DNA of 10,286 nucleotides from an uncultured Collinsella sp. (GTDB taxonomy: Bacteria; Actinomycetota; Coriobacteriia; Coriobacteriales; Coriobacteriaceae), in contig USDE01000033.1 in the NCBI GenBank assembly GCA_900553345.1, positions 1-10,286 on the forward strand, written 5' to 3'. The number at the start of each line of letters is the position of its first letter. Position 1 is the first letter of the stretch. The translations under genes were made by a program, and so were the position numbers. Below the pieces are notes generated by a model. It was not told the origin of the DNA. It searched no databases and saw only the letters and a list, made by a program, of their open reading frames with translations. This document shows, one piece after another, positions 1-6,603 of this stretch.

Positions 1-354
1 CCCGTCACAAAGGAACAGTCACGCCTGCTTCACGAACAGGGCCTCGTTAGAGGTCGTTACCCTAAGCTGACGGTCTCTGCCGAAGTGGCAGCGGCCACCG
101 GTGCCCACAGCGAGTATGTGCGAAACAAGGGCGTAGACAATAGTGTCTTCAAGGAACTGATTTTGGAACTTCTGCGCGTGCGCCCATGTTCAAGAGCGGA
201 GATTATCGCAGGACTGGATCATGCTCTGCCGGCAGACCTTACGACAAAGCAAAAAGGCGACCATGTAAGCTATCTGCTCCAAAGCCTACGGAAAGCTGGC
301 CGCATCACCAACGCTGGAAGCACTTCGGCAGCTGAGTGGCACATAGTCGAGTGA
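1..354 (+). CDS. C-terminal fragment of an AlbA_2/AAA_4-type ATP-binding regulator (5' truncated by window)
   Basis: The reading frame is open from base 1 to a TGA at 352-354, so only the last 117 residues are visible and the true start lies outside the window. A GTG at 85 could be mistaken for a start, but the same frame continues upstream without a stop and encodes related helical sequence. The visible part starts with a winged-helix-like stretch (LLHEQGLVRGRYPKLTVSA), then a motif around ATGAHSEYVRNKGVDNS, then a second helical segment ending in LRKAGRITNAGS. I know this arrangement from the C-termini of proteins with an N-terminal AlbA_2 (Schlafen-like) domain and a divergent AAA_4 ATPase, often annotated as putative transcriptional regulators or 'RecG-like'. 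The family call is from memory of motif style. Function is unknown, and the catalytic/ATP part cannot be checked here. There is no obvious U-tailed terminator right after the stop. Confidence 0.6.
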   Translation, partial: PVTKEQSRLLHEQGLVRGRYPKLTVSAEVAAATGAHSEYVRNKGVDNSVFKELILELLRVRPCSRAEIIAGLDHALPADLTTKQKGDHVSYLLQSLRKAGRITNAGSTSAAEWHIVE

Positions 355-540
355 TATGGCTCGCGATTTCAATTCTGCCAAACAGGTACATTCCAAGCCA
401 AGTGCGCAACTAGCCCAGAATGCGCCCGGCTGTCAGTCGCGATAGAACACAGTGCTGGGCGGCAGCACATATGCTAAATCAGACTGGAATTGACACCCAA
501 TCGAACACTGCAATCTTGCTGACCGCCAGCGCTATACAGC
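355..540. other. Non-coding stretch after the AAA_4-like gene
   Basis: I see no supported gene here. The only clear structure is a small hairpin, GTGCTG (452-457) paired with CAGCAC (463-468) around a 5-base loop. It has no T-run on either side, so it is not a convincing terminator. Confidence 0.4.
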
Positions 541-581
541 AAAATAGCCCCTTGCCGCTCTATGCATGAGCGGCAAGGGGC
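541..581 (-). terminator. Strong 13-14 bp hairpin, probable second terminator on the minus strand
   Basis: Bases 547-559 (GCCCCTTGCCGCT) are perfectly complementary to 569-581, and C560/G568 add a fourteenth pair. The remaining loop, TATGCAT, contains a palindromic hexamer. Read on the minus strand, the stem is followed by TATTTT (546-541), a modest U-tract; the plus-strand side has none. It lies downstream of the minus-strand tRNA and of another hairpin, so it most likely acts as a back-up terminator or a block between the converging transcripts. Confidence 0.55.
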
Positions 582-671
582 ACGCATGGCAAGCTATTTC
601 TCAAACTCCATCTTCCCCAACCGTCGAAACACCCAACGTCGGAGAGGGATCCATCATCGCCGGCCTTATTG

Positions 672-703
672 AAAAAAGCACGGAACCGGAATGGTGCCGT
701 GCT
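672..703 (-). terminator. Rho-independent terminator of tRNA-Gly
   Basis: On the minus strand, an 11-bp stem (703-693 with 687-677, one internal mismatch) closes a 5-base loop and is followed at once by six T residues (677-672 on the plus strand read as AAAAAA). It begins 13 bases after the tRNA CCA end, the expected place for the tRNA's own terminator. Confidence 0.75.
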
Positions 704-715
704 TGTGCTTTTAAC

Positions 716-790
716 TGGAGCGGGCAACGGGACTCGAACCCGCGAGTGTCAGCTTGGGAAGCTGATGCCTTACCACTTGGCGATGCCCGC
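716..790 (-). tRNA. tRNA-Gly, anticodon CCC, with encoded CCA
   Basis: The reverse complement folds as a full cloverleaf. The acceptor arm GCGGGCA pairs with TGCCCGC, followed by discriminator T and an encoded CCA (716-718). The D arm has the stem GCC/GGC. The anticodon stem TCAGC/GCTGA carries the loop TTCCCAA. The T arm is GCGGG-TTCGAGT-CCCGT, with one G-U pair. The anticodon is CCC (plus-strand bases 756-758), which reads glycine GGG codons, and the acceptor sequence fits bacterial tRNA-Gly. No intron or second tRNA is next to it. The gene has its own promoter and terminator, so it appears to be a single-gene transcription unit. Confidence 0.95.
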
Positions 791-823
791 AATTGCGCAT
801 TGGGATAAATTAAATGCTTGGAT

Positions 824-852
824 AGTATATACCGAGCATTTCAAGGGGGCAA
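824..852 (-). promoter_or_regulatory. Promoter of tRNA-Gly
   Basis: On the minus strand TTGCCC (852-847) and TATACT (829-824) are separated by 17 bases. They resemble the vegetative -35 and -10 boxes at 4/6 and 5/6 identity. A start near 817 would leave a leader of about 27 bases before the mature tRNA 5' end at 790. Confidence 0.55.
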
Positions 853-910
853 TATGAATGCGGCGTGTTATCACTATGCAATCGCGCACCGCGCACTGCG
901 GCACAAAAGC

Positions 911-1666
911 CTACGAAACGCGCTCCAACTGGTCCCTTGCATCAGAAAGCACGTGTTCTACCTCGTTTTGCACCTCAGTGTCAAAACGATACGCAGGGAC
1001 CGAAACGCTTAAACCATAGAGACGCCCGCCTTTTTCTATGGGAACGGCGATGCACTCAACCCCTTCTGCCATCTCCTGATGATCATATGCAAAACCACAC
1101 CGTCGGACCTCCTCGAGCTGCCGCATCAGGTCATCTATGTGTTTTACCGCATGCTCAGTCGTTTTTTCGAATGGGACAGGAAGCAGCGAGCGAACCAACT
1201 CCTCATCCCATCGAGATAGAATCGCCTTTCCAATTGCCGTGCAGTGTGCAGGAAGGGTCTTACCGATTTCCGATGAAAGACGGATGTGCTGGGGGGAATC
1301 AACGCGCGAAATATAGAGGACACGACCGTGGTCGAGCACACCGAGCTGACAGGTCTCTCCGCACGATGCGACAACCTTTCGCATGGCTGTCTCAAAAGAG
1401 GACAATCCCCCACTCTCACGATCGAATGCCTTGCCCAGCAGATACGTCTTAAGCCCAATCGAATACCTACCGGTAGTCTCGTCATAACTAACGTAATCCG
1501 AATCGGCCATGGTGTGCAGAATCGAGAAGAGGCTACTCTTTGGAGCGCCGACAATGCGGCATATCTCTGCCATGGTAAGTCCGCTCTTTGTAGCCGAAAG
1601 GGCTTCAAAGATTGATAGAACCCGCAAGGTAGAACGGTGGCCAGCAGGATTATATCGCGAGGGCAT
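911..1666 (-). CDS. IclR-family transcriptional regulator
   Basis: The 251-residue product has the usual IclR length and architecture. An N-terminal winged helix-turn-helix covers about residues 11-72 (recognition region MAEICRIVGAPKSSLFSIL), and the C-terminal effector-binding domain covers about 78-250. Family hallmarks in the latter include the PAHCTAIGKAIL block (139-150) and the GFAYDHQEMAEGVECIAVPI block (191-210). The start is supported by AAGGAG (1679-1674 on the plus strand, minus sense) seven bases before ATG. It is transcribed away from the sugar-acid operon, and IclR proteins commonly control adjacent divergent catabolic genes in response to a pathway acid or keto acid. From that context I infer that it regulates the operon from 1866 through the palindrome at 1815-1844, most simply as a repressor relieved by substrate. 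Activation is also possible in this family. Confidence 0.9.
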   Translation of the reverse strand: MPSRYNPAGHRSTLRVLSIFEALSATKSGLTMAEICRIVGAPKSSLFSILHTMADSDYVSYDETTGRYSIGLKTYLLGKAFDRESGGLSSFETAMRKVVASCGETCQLGVLDHGRVLYISRVDSPQHIRLSSEIGKTLPAHCTAIGKAILSRWDEELVRSLLPVPFEKTTEHAVKHIDDLMRQLEEVRRCGFAYDHQEMAEGVECIAVPIEKGGRLYGLSVSVPAYRFDTEVQNEVEHVLSDARDQLERVS

Positions 1667-1707
1667 GGCAACTCTCCTTGTTCATTAACGCCCAGACTTT
1701 CCCCGTA

Positions 1708-1734
1708 AGTATAGCGGCGTGCCCCTTAAAGCAA
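1708..1734 (-). promoter_or_regulatory. Possible promoter of the IclR gene
   Basis: On the minus strand TATACT (1713-1708) is a good -10 box, about 42 bases before the IclR start codon. The best -35 candidate, TTGCTT (1734-1729), is only 15 bases upstream, a short spacer, so the assignment is tentative. Confidence 0.3.
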
Positions 1735-1784
1735 CCGTTCACCGGCCAACCAAAACCATTCGCGGCGGGCCCGTGTGAGGTCTT

Positions 1785-1814
1785 TTGCATTTCATCTATA
1801 CTGTTCCGTATAAC
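1785..1814 (+). promoter_or_regulatory. Likely promoter of the sugar-acid operon
   Basis: TTGCAT (1785-1790) and TATAAC (1809-1814) are spaced by 18 bases. An alternative -10, TATACT, lies at 1797-1802. Transcription would start near 1820, inside the 30-bp palindrome, a typical position for a repressor operator. Confidence 0.4.
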
Positions 1815-1844
1815 GAATAGCGTTCGTAAATACGAACGCTATTC
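1815..1844. promoter_or_regulatory. Perfect 30-bp palindrome, probable IclR operator
   Basis: GAATAGCGTTCGTA (1815-1828) and TACGAACGCTATTC (1831-1844) are exact reverse complements around a central AA. The inner GTTCG/CGAAC half-sites resemble those of several IclR-family operators. The element follows the likely -10 directly and ends ten bases before the AGGGAGG ribosome site at 1855-1861. It lies in the divergent region shared with the IclR gene. It could also form an RNA hairpin in the leader, but it has no T-tail, so it is not a terminator. Confidence 0.7.
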
Positions 1845-1865
1845 AAGTGGACATAGGGAGGAAAC

Positions 1866-3392
1866 ATGTCAGACGTTGTAAGCCAAGGCCAAAACGCCGT
1901 TGTCATCGATCAGAGGGACGACGTCGCCGTCGCCACCTACCAACTGGAGGCGGACGCCGAGGCCCGCTACCCCATGCCGGACGGCACGCTGGCGAGCGTT
2001 ACCGCGACCGACGACATCCCGCTGTTCCACAAGATTGCCCTCGTGGACATCCCCAAGGGTGAGAAGGTCGTCAAGTATGGTGAGTTCATCGGTGTGGCCA
2101 CCACAGACATCAAGCGCGGGCAGCATGTTCATACGCATAACTGCGCCAGCTCCGACGACCTGAAGGACTCCGTCGTCGCCGACACCGACTCCGTCGCCAC
2201 CAAGACCTCCTCGCCCGCGGAGGGCACGCGCACCTTCATGGGCTACCGTCGCCCGGACGGTCGTGTCGGCATCCGCAACCACGTCCTGATCCTTCCCACG
2301 AGCATCTGTGCCTCCGACACCACGGAGAGGATCGCGAACGCGGTTGAGGGCTGCGTCTCCTTCCACAACCAGAATGGCTGCTCGCAGGTCGACTGCGACC
2401 AGAAGGTGACTATTGCTGCCTTGGCAGGCTACGCTGCGAACCCGAACATCTATGGCGTCGTTTGCGTCTCCCTGGGCTGCGAGGGCTGCCAGAACGACAT
2501 CGTGGTCGACGCGATTCGCGAGCGCACCAACAAGCCCGTCGAGACCCTGGTCATCCAAAAGGTCGGCGGCTCCATTAGGGCGATCGAGGAGGGTACGCGC
2601 CTTGCCCGCAAGATGGTCGCCGAGGCGGACCGGTGCGTCCGCGAGCCCACTGACATCTCCGAGCTCATCTTCGGCACCAACTGCGGCGGCTCCGACCCCT
2701 CAAGCGGCCTTGGCTCCAATCCGCTGATCGGCGAGGTCTCCGACTGGCTCGTCAACCATGGTGCCACCTCCGTGCTGTGCGAGACGCCCGAGCTCTTTGG
2801 CGCCGAGCACATCCTCGCCCGCCGCGCGAAGGACAAACAGGTTTCGGACGACATCCTCAAGATCGTCTACGACTACGAGAAGTACGTCCAGATGTTTGGC
2901 GCCGAGATGCGAGAGGGCAACCCCAGCCCTGGAAATATGGCTGGCGGACTCACGACCCTCGAGGAGAAGTCTCTCGGCTGCGTTCACAAGGGAGGCCACA
3001 GCCCCCTCAACGCCGTCTATCCGTACGCGGCGCAGCTCAATCCGCACGAGGGCCTCGTCGTGATGGACACCCCCGGCAATGACCCCTCCAGCGTGGGCGG
3101 CATCATCGCCGGCGGCTGCCAGCTCGTGGTCTTCTCGACCGGTCTTGGCACCCCCACCGGAAATGCCATCGCGCCCGTGTATCGCCTGACTGCCAACAAG
3201 CGCACCTACGAGACCATGAGGGACAACACCGACCTCGACGCAAGCCCGACGATCTACGGCCCCGAGTCCATGGAGGAGATGCGCGACAGGATGCTCGACG
3301 ACATCATCGCCGTCTGCAACGGCCGCAAGGTCTGCGCCGAGGCACTTGGCTATACCGAGACCGCCCTTCCGCACATCTGCAACTATATGTAG
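1866..3392 (+). CDS. UxaA/GarD-family sugar-acid dehydratase (altronate dehydratase-like)
   Basis: This 508-residue protein has the full-length UxaA layout. An N-terminal SAF domain spans about residues 48-95, ending in GQHVHTHN (85-92). The catalytic UxaA part runs from GYRRPDGRVGIRNHV (126-140) to the C-terminus. Conserved blocks are HNQNGC (167-172), GCEGCQ (204-209), GTNCGGSDPSSGLGSNP (270-286), TPELFGAEHIL (307-317), a NPSPGN/GGLTTLEEKSLG segment (352-371) and STGLGTPTGNAIAP (424-437). The many conserved Cys and His residues fit an iron-dependent lyase, as known for altronate and galactarate dehydratases. Known relatives remove water from unphosphorylated aldonic/aldaric acids to give 2-keto-3-deoxy acids; a sulfolactate lyase branch also exists. 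AGGGAGG lies four bases before ATG. It is the first gene of the operon, and a downstream keto-deoxy acid aldolase supports a sugar-acid role. The exact substrate is not determined, so I give no gene symbol. Confidence 0.88.
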   Translation: MSDVVSQGQNAVVIDQRDDVAVATYQLEADAEARYPMPDGTLASVTATDDIPLFHKIALVDIPKGEKVVKYGEFIGVATTDIKRGQHVHTHNCASSDDLKDSVVADTDSVATKTSSPAEGTRTFMGYRRPDGRVGIRNHVLILPTSICASDTTERIANAVEGCVSFHNQNGCSQVDCDQKVTIAALAGYAANPNIYGVVCVSLGCEGCQNDIVVDAIRERTNKPVETLVIQKVGGSIRAIEEGTRLARKMVAEADRCVREPTDISELIFGTNCGGSDPSSGLGSNPLIGEVSDWLVNHGATSVLCETPELFGAEHILARRAKDKQVSDDILKIVYDYEKYVQMFGAEMREGNPSPGNMAGGLTTLEEKSLGCVHKGGHSPLNAVYPYAAQLNPHEGLVVMDTPGNDPSSVGGIIAGGCQLVVFSTGLGTPTGNAIAPVYRLTANKRTYETMRDNTDLDASPTIYGPESMEEMRDRMLDDIIAVCNGRKVCAEALGYTETALPHICNYM

Positions 3393-3431
3393 GCCAGCGT
3401 CTGACAGGACGCTCCAGAAAGGAGAGAAACC

Positions 3432-4565
3432 GTGACAACCACGCAAGCCCCCGAAAAGACGCCCAACGCGTTCCAGCGCGGCGTCAACGCGGTCATCGAC
3501 CTGCTGTCCTCGTTCTTCCTCCCGATCATCAACCTGCTCGTCTCCGTCGGTATCCTCAAGGGCATCCTGACGCTTCTGCAGGTCTCGGGCATGGTCACCG
3601 ACGACTCGACCACGTATGCAATCCTCAACGCGATGGCCGACTCGCTGTTCTACTTCATCCCGGTGTTCCTTGCTTACACCTCGTCAAAGCGCTTCGATGT
3701 TGACACGGTGACCGCCGTCCTTCTCGGCTGCATCCTGGTGTATCCGTCCATCACCACCATCATGGCGGCGGACGCGCCCGTTTACCTGTTTGGCCTCGAG
3801 CTCTCAAAGGCGACGTACTCCAGCTCCGTCATCCCCATCCTTCTTGCCATCTACTGCGCGAGCTGGGTCCAGAAGGCCTGCTATAAGATCATCCCCGAGA
3901 CCTTCCGCGGCCTGTTCACGCCGCCTATCACGATCATCGTTATCGTCCCGCTCACCCTGGCCGTCTTCGGCCCCCTCGGCACCGTCGTGGGCGGTTGGCT
4001 CGCGCAGGGCTACGAGGCCGTCTACAGCCTCTCGCCGCTCGTCGCCGGCGCGCTGATCGGCGCGTTCCAGCCGTTCCTCGTCATCCTCGGCCTGCACTGG
4101 GCCCTGTTCCCCATTGCTATGAACAACGTCGCGGTCTACGGCTTCGACACCATCATGGCCCTGTTCGGCGGCGCGATCTTCGCCCAGGGCGGTGCCGCGC
4201 TCGCCGTCGCCCTCAAGACCAAGAACAAGAAGTTCCGCTCCCAGGCGATCTCCGCCTCGCTCACCACGCTGCTGGGCATCACCGAGCCCGCGATGTACGG
4301 CGTGAACCTGCGCCTCAAGAAGCCCATGGTCTGCGCATGCGTCGCCGGCGGCATTGGCTCCGCCGTGGCAGGCGTGTTCGGTTGCGCCGGCACCGCCTTC
4401 GCTCTGCCCGCGCTCACCACGCTGCCCGTCTTCATGAGCCGCGCATTCGTTCCCTTCTGCATCTCGCTGGCGCTCGCCTTTGGCCTCGCCTTCCTGTTCA
4501 CGCTCTTCGTCCCGATCGACGACGTGACCGAGGAGGAGATGGAGGCCGAGGAGCAGTCCGCCTAG
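3432..4565 (+). CDS. Stand-alone PTS EIIC-type membrane transporter, glucose/beta-glucoside superfamily
   Basis: The GTG start at 3432 has AAAGGAG (3418-3424) seven bases upstream and gives 377 residues. Nearly all of it is hydrophobic membrane segments, from about residue 20 to 362, followed by an acidic tail (TEEEMEAEEQSA). Two signatures place it with EIIC of beta-glucoside, sucrose and trehalose systems: LGLHWALFPI, with the conserved His, and LLGITEPAMYGVNLRLKKP, with the GITEP glutamate that contacts sugar in this superfamily. Oddly, the usual fused IIB domain is missing before the EIIC and no IIA follows. The protein starts almost at the first EIIC helix, and no separate IIA/IIB gene is in the operon. 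It may borrow IIA/IIB encoded elsewhere or may transport without phosphorylation. The second option would suit the neighbouring enzymes, whose families act on unphosphorylated acids, but this is inference. It lies 39 bases after the dehydratase stop, in the same operon. Confidence 0.87.
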   Translation: MTTTQAPEKTPNAFQRGVNAVIDLLSSFFLPIINLLVSVGILKGILTLLQVSGMVTDDSTTYAILNAMADSLFYFIPVFLAYTSSKRFDVDTVTAVLLGCILVYPSITTIMAADAPVYLFGLELSKATYSSSVIPILLAIYCASWVQKACYKIIPETFRGLFTPPITIIVIVPLTLAVFGPLGTVVGGWLAQGYEAVYSLSPLVAGALIGAFQPFLVILGLHWALFPIAMNNVAVYGFDTIMALFGGAIFAQGGAALAVALKTKNKKFRSQAISASLTTLLGITEPAMYGVNLRLKKPMVCACVAGGIGSAVAGVFGCAGTAFALPALTTLPVFMSRAFVPFCISLALAFGLAFLFTLFVPIDDVTEEEMEAEEQSA

Positions 4566-4696
4566 CGTCCGGATTGCAAGGCCACTCTATGTCCCGCGCC
4601 TGCGGGTTCGACTGGAGGTGGTGCCCACCTGGCAGCAAAGCGTATCCGTCACTGACCATATATCCATTAGACATTGTTTGACGTAAGGAGAACAAA
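4566..4696 (+). other. Intra-operon spacer with small hairpins
   Basis: This is the longest gap inside the operon (131 bases). It holds two short hairpins, CCCGC/GCGGG (4593-4597 with 4602-4606) and AGGTGG/CCACCT (4616-4621 with 4625-4630). Neither has a T-tract. They could be mRNA processing or stability elements separating the transporter from the downstream enzymes. I see no convincing internal promoter. Confidence 0.3.
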
Positions 4697-5608
4697 ATGA
4701 AGAAGATCGACGCACACGCCCACGTCTTTGACCACATCGGCTCCATGGGCAAGGCCGGAGAGCTGCGCCCCCTAGGCAACGGCAACTGTCGCTGGGCCAC
4801 CGGCGAAGAGTTCCGTATCATCCCCGAGGGCAAGGGAGACAAGGAGTACCTCGTTGAGACCTTCATGGACGTCATGGACGAGAACGACGTCGAGAAGGCC
4901 ATCCTGCTGCAGGGCGTCCTGTACGGCCTGCAGAACGAGTACGCCATGGAATGCGCCGAGAAGTACCCTGACCGCTTCAAAGCTGCGGTCATGCTCGACC
5001 CCTTCTGCCGCTGCGCCCAGCAGATCCTCGAGCACTTCATCAACGATCTGCACGCCCACGTCTTCAAGTTCGAGGTCTCTGTGGGCGGCGGCCTTTCCGG
5101 CTACCACCGCGATTTCGCGGTCGACGGCCCCGAGATGACGGTCCTCATCGACAGGATCGCCCAGGTCGAGGACGCCACTCTGGTGCTCGACATCGGCAGC
5201 CCCAACCAGTCCAGCTGCCAGCCCGAGGCCGTATATCGCCTGGCCAAGAAGTACCCCGGCCTGCACATTGTCGTCTGCCACCTGCTCGCCCCGTCCCTTG
5301 AGGACGGCGACGTCCTCAAGTGCGCGCTTCCGTACCTCGCCCACGATAACGTCTGGGTCGATCTCTCCGCGCTGCCTTGGAACGTTGCTCCCGAGGCCTA
5401 CCCGTATCCCACCGCGCTCGAGTACATCGCGATGGCGAAGGACGTCCTGGGCGCCGACAAGATCATTTGGGGCACCGACTCCCCCTGTGTCCTCACCAAG
5501 TTCGACTACAAGGACCTCTATAGCTTCATCGAGGACTCCGACGTCTTCACCGACGCCGAGAAGCAGGGTGTCTTCTACGATAACGCCGTCAAGGCCTACT
5601 ACCTCTAG
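4697..5608 (+). CDS. Amidohydrolase_2 (COG3618-like) metal-dependent hydrolase, possible sugar lactonase
   Basis: The start is supported by AAGGAG (4685-4690) six bases before ATG. The 303-residue product opens directly with DAHAHVF (H7 and H9), the first metal-binding HxH of TIM-barrel amidohydrolases. Further expected active-site positions are a His in VVCHLLAP (H195) and an Asp in IIWGTDSPC (D261). The length and spacing match the PF04909 amidohydrolase_2 family. Its members include 2-pyrone-4,6-dicarboxylate lactonase, L-rhamnono- and L-fucono-lactonases, decarboxylases and hydratases. Between a sugar-acid dehydratase and a keto-deoxy acid aldolase, a lactone-opening role is the most economical reading. 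A decarboxylase or another C-C/C-O hydrolase cannot be excluded. It has no signal peptide, so it is cytoplasmic. The family assignment is confident; the reaction is not. Confidence 0.83.
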   Translation: MKKIDAHAHVFDHIGSMGKAGELRPLGNGNCRWATGEEFRIIPEGKGDKEYLVETFMDVMDENDVEKAILLQGVLYGLQNEYAMECAEKYPDRFKAAVMLDPFCRCAQQILEHFINDLHAHVFKFEVSVGGGLSGYHRDFAVDGPEMTVLIDRIAQVEDATLVLDIGSPNQSSCQPEAVYRLAKKYPGLHIVVCHLLAPSLEDGDVLKCALPYLAHDNVWVDLSALPWNVAPEAYPYPTALEYIAMAKDVLGADKIIWGTDSPCVLTKFDYKDLYSFIEDSDVFTDAEKQGVFYDNAVKAYYL

Positions 5609-5665
5609 GTCCTTCTCGGCAGTGCAGGGATTTGTGGGGGTGTGACCCCGGAAAGCGAGTGACAC

Positions 5666-6544
5666 ATGTTTGAGGGAGTCTTCTGCCCCTCCATCACCAT
5701 CACCGACGATGATGGAAAGATCGATTACGAGCTGTGGGGCAGGCACCTGGACCACCTGGCCGACGCGGGCATCAACGGCGTGCTGTTGTTTGGCAGCATC
5801 GGCGAGTTCTACAGCGTGAGCCTCGAGGACAAGAAGTCGGTCATCGACTTTGCCGTCGAGCGGGTCGCCGGCCGCATGAAGGTCTTCGTCGGCGTGGGTG
5901 ACACCACCTACGACAACGTCCTCGAACTCACGCGCTATGCCAAGAAGGCCGGTGCCGACGCGGTTCTGGCGGTCTCGCCGTACTACTTCGGGCCCACCGA
6001 CGACGCTGCCGAAAAGTACTTTGGTGGCATCGCAGACGCCACCGACCTACCCGTCGTGCTATACAACTTTCCGGCGCGCACCGGCACCGACCTGTCGCCC
6101 GAGCTCGTGGCCAGGCTCGCCGCCGCCCATCCGAATATCTGCGGCATCAAGGACACGGTCGACACCATCAGTCACACGCGCAAGGTCATCCGCGCCGTCC
6201 GCAAGGTCAACCCCGAGTTCTCGGTCCTTTCCGGCTTCGACGAGTACTACCTGGTCAACCGCGCGAGCGGCGGCAACGGCGTTCTGTGTGGCCTCACCAA
6301 CGTGGAGCCCGAGCTCTTTGTGAGGCTGCACGGCGCCTACCAGGCAGGCGACTTCGCGACCGCCATCGAGTGCGCCAAGCGCATCTCGTCGCTCATGGCC
6401 GTCTACGACGCCTGCGATTTGTTTGTATCTGCCATCAAAGTAGCGGTCAATATAAAGGGTCTTCCAATCTCGACCGCGATCTTCGATCCCGCCATACAGG
6501 CCAGTGATGACCAAAAGGCAACAATCGAACAGCTCCTGTCATAG
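5666..6544 (+). CDS. DHDPS/NAL-superfamily aldolase, 2-keto-3-deoxy sugar-acid aldolase-like (YagE/YjhH type)
   Basis: The 292-residue protein is a typical class I (Schiff-base) pyruvate-dependent aldolase of the DapA/NanA superfamily. The substrate-carboxylate loop is GSIGEF (43-48), the catalytic Tyr is in YNFPARTGTDL (Y133), and the Schiff-base Lys is in GIKDTVDT (K162). The YNFPARTG and GIKDT-D contexts recall E. coli YagE and YjhH, which cleave 2-keto-3-deoxy-gluconate or -pentonate to pyruvate and an aldehyde. GSIGE in place of the GTTGE of lysine-pathway DapA also argues against diaminopimelate synthesis. As the last gene of the operon it would finish the pathway begun by the dehydratase. 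The ribosome site is weak (GGAAAG or GCGAG upstream), and a small hairpin, GGGGT/ACCCC (5637-5641 with 5645-5649), sits before it. The last roughly 45 codons are noticeably more AT-rich than the rest. Confidence 0.88.
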   Translation: MFEGVFCPSITITDDDGKIDYELWGRHLDHLADAGINGVLLFGSIGEFYSVSLEDKKSVIDFAVERVAGRMKVFVGVGDTTYDNVLELTRYAKKAGADAVLAVSPYYFGPTDDAAEKYFGGIADATDLPVVLYNFPARTGTDLSPELVARLAAAHPNICGIKDTVDTISHTRKVIRAVRKVNPEFSVLSGFDEYYLVNRASGGNGVLCGLTNVEPELFVRLHGAYQAGDFATAIECAKRISSLMAVYDACDLFVSAIKVAVNIKGLPISTAIFDPAIQASDDQKATIEQLLS

Positions 6545-6550
6545 ACTTGT

Positions 6551-6603
6551 ATTTGGATCGATGTGAGATTATCGTCTTCACATCGATCCAAATATCTTTT
6601 TTC
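6551..6603 (+). terminator. Rho-independent terminator of the sugar-acid operon
   Basis: ATTTGGATCGATGTGA (6551-6566) is perfectly complementary to 6578-6593 around an 11-base loop, and T6550/A6594 add another pair. A T-rich run follows, with six Ts at 6597-6602. It starts six bases after the aldolase stop codon. Confidence 0.9.

Noticed and set aside
716..790. tRNA-Gly as an attachment site for an island covering 1-715
   Set aside because: I found no repeat of the tRNA 3' end elsewhere in the window and no integrase. The AAA_4-like gene alone is not enough evidence.
865..1452. Long plus-strand open frame opposite the IclR gene
   Set aside because: No ribosome site and no recognisable domain; the protein is rich in Arg, Pro and His, as expected of an antisense shadow. 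The minus-strand frame has a complete IclR domain set.
4602..4631. GCGGGTTCGACTGG resembling a tRNA T-arm in the operon spacer
   Set aside because: No acceptor, D or anticodon arm can be built around it; the following bases form an unrelated 6-bp hairpin.
4772..5755. 327-codon minus-strand open frame across the amidohydrolase and aldolase start
   Set aside because: It spans two well-supported genes, has a low-complexity Val/Gly/Asp/Leu composition and has no family motif: an artefact of GC-rich third codon positions.
5666..6544. Aldolase gene as lysine-pathway dapA or sialic-acid nanA
   Set aside because: GSIGEF, YNFPARTG and GIKDTVDT fit the keto-deoxy sugar-acid aldolase branch better, and the neighbours are sugar-acid genes with no lysine or sialic-acid genes.
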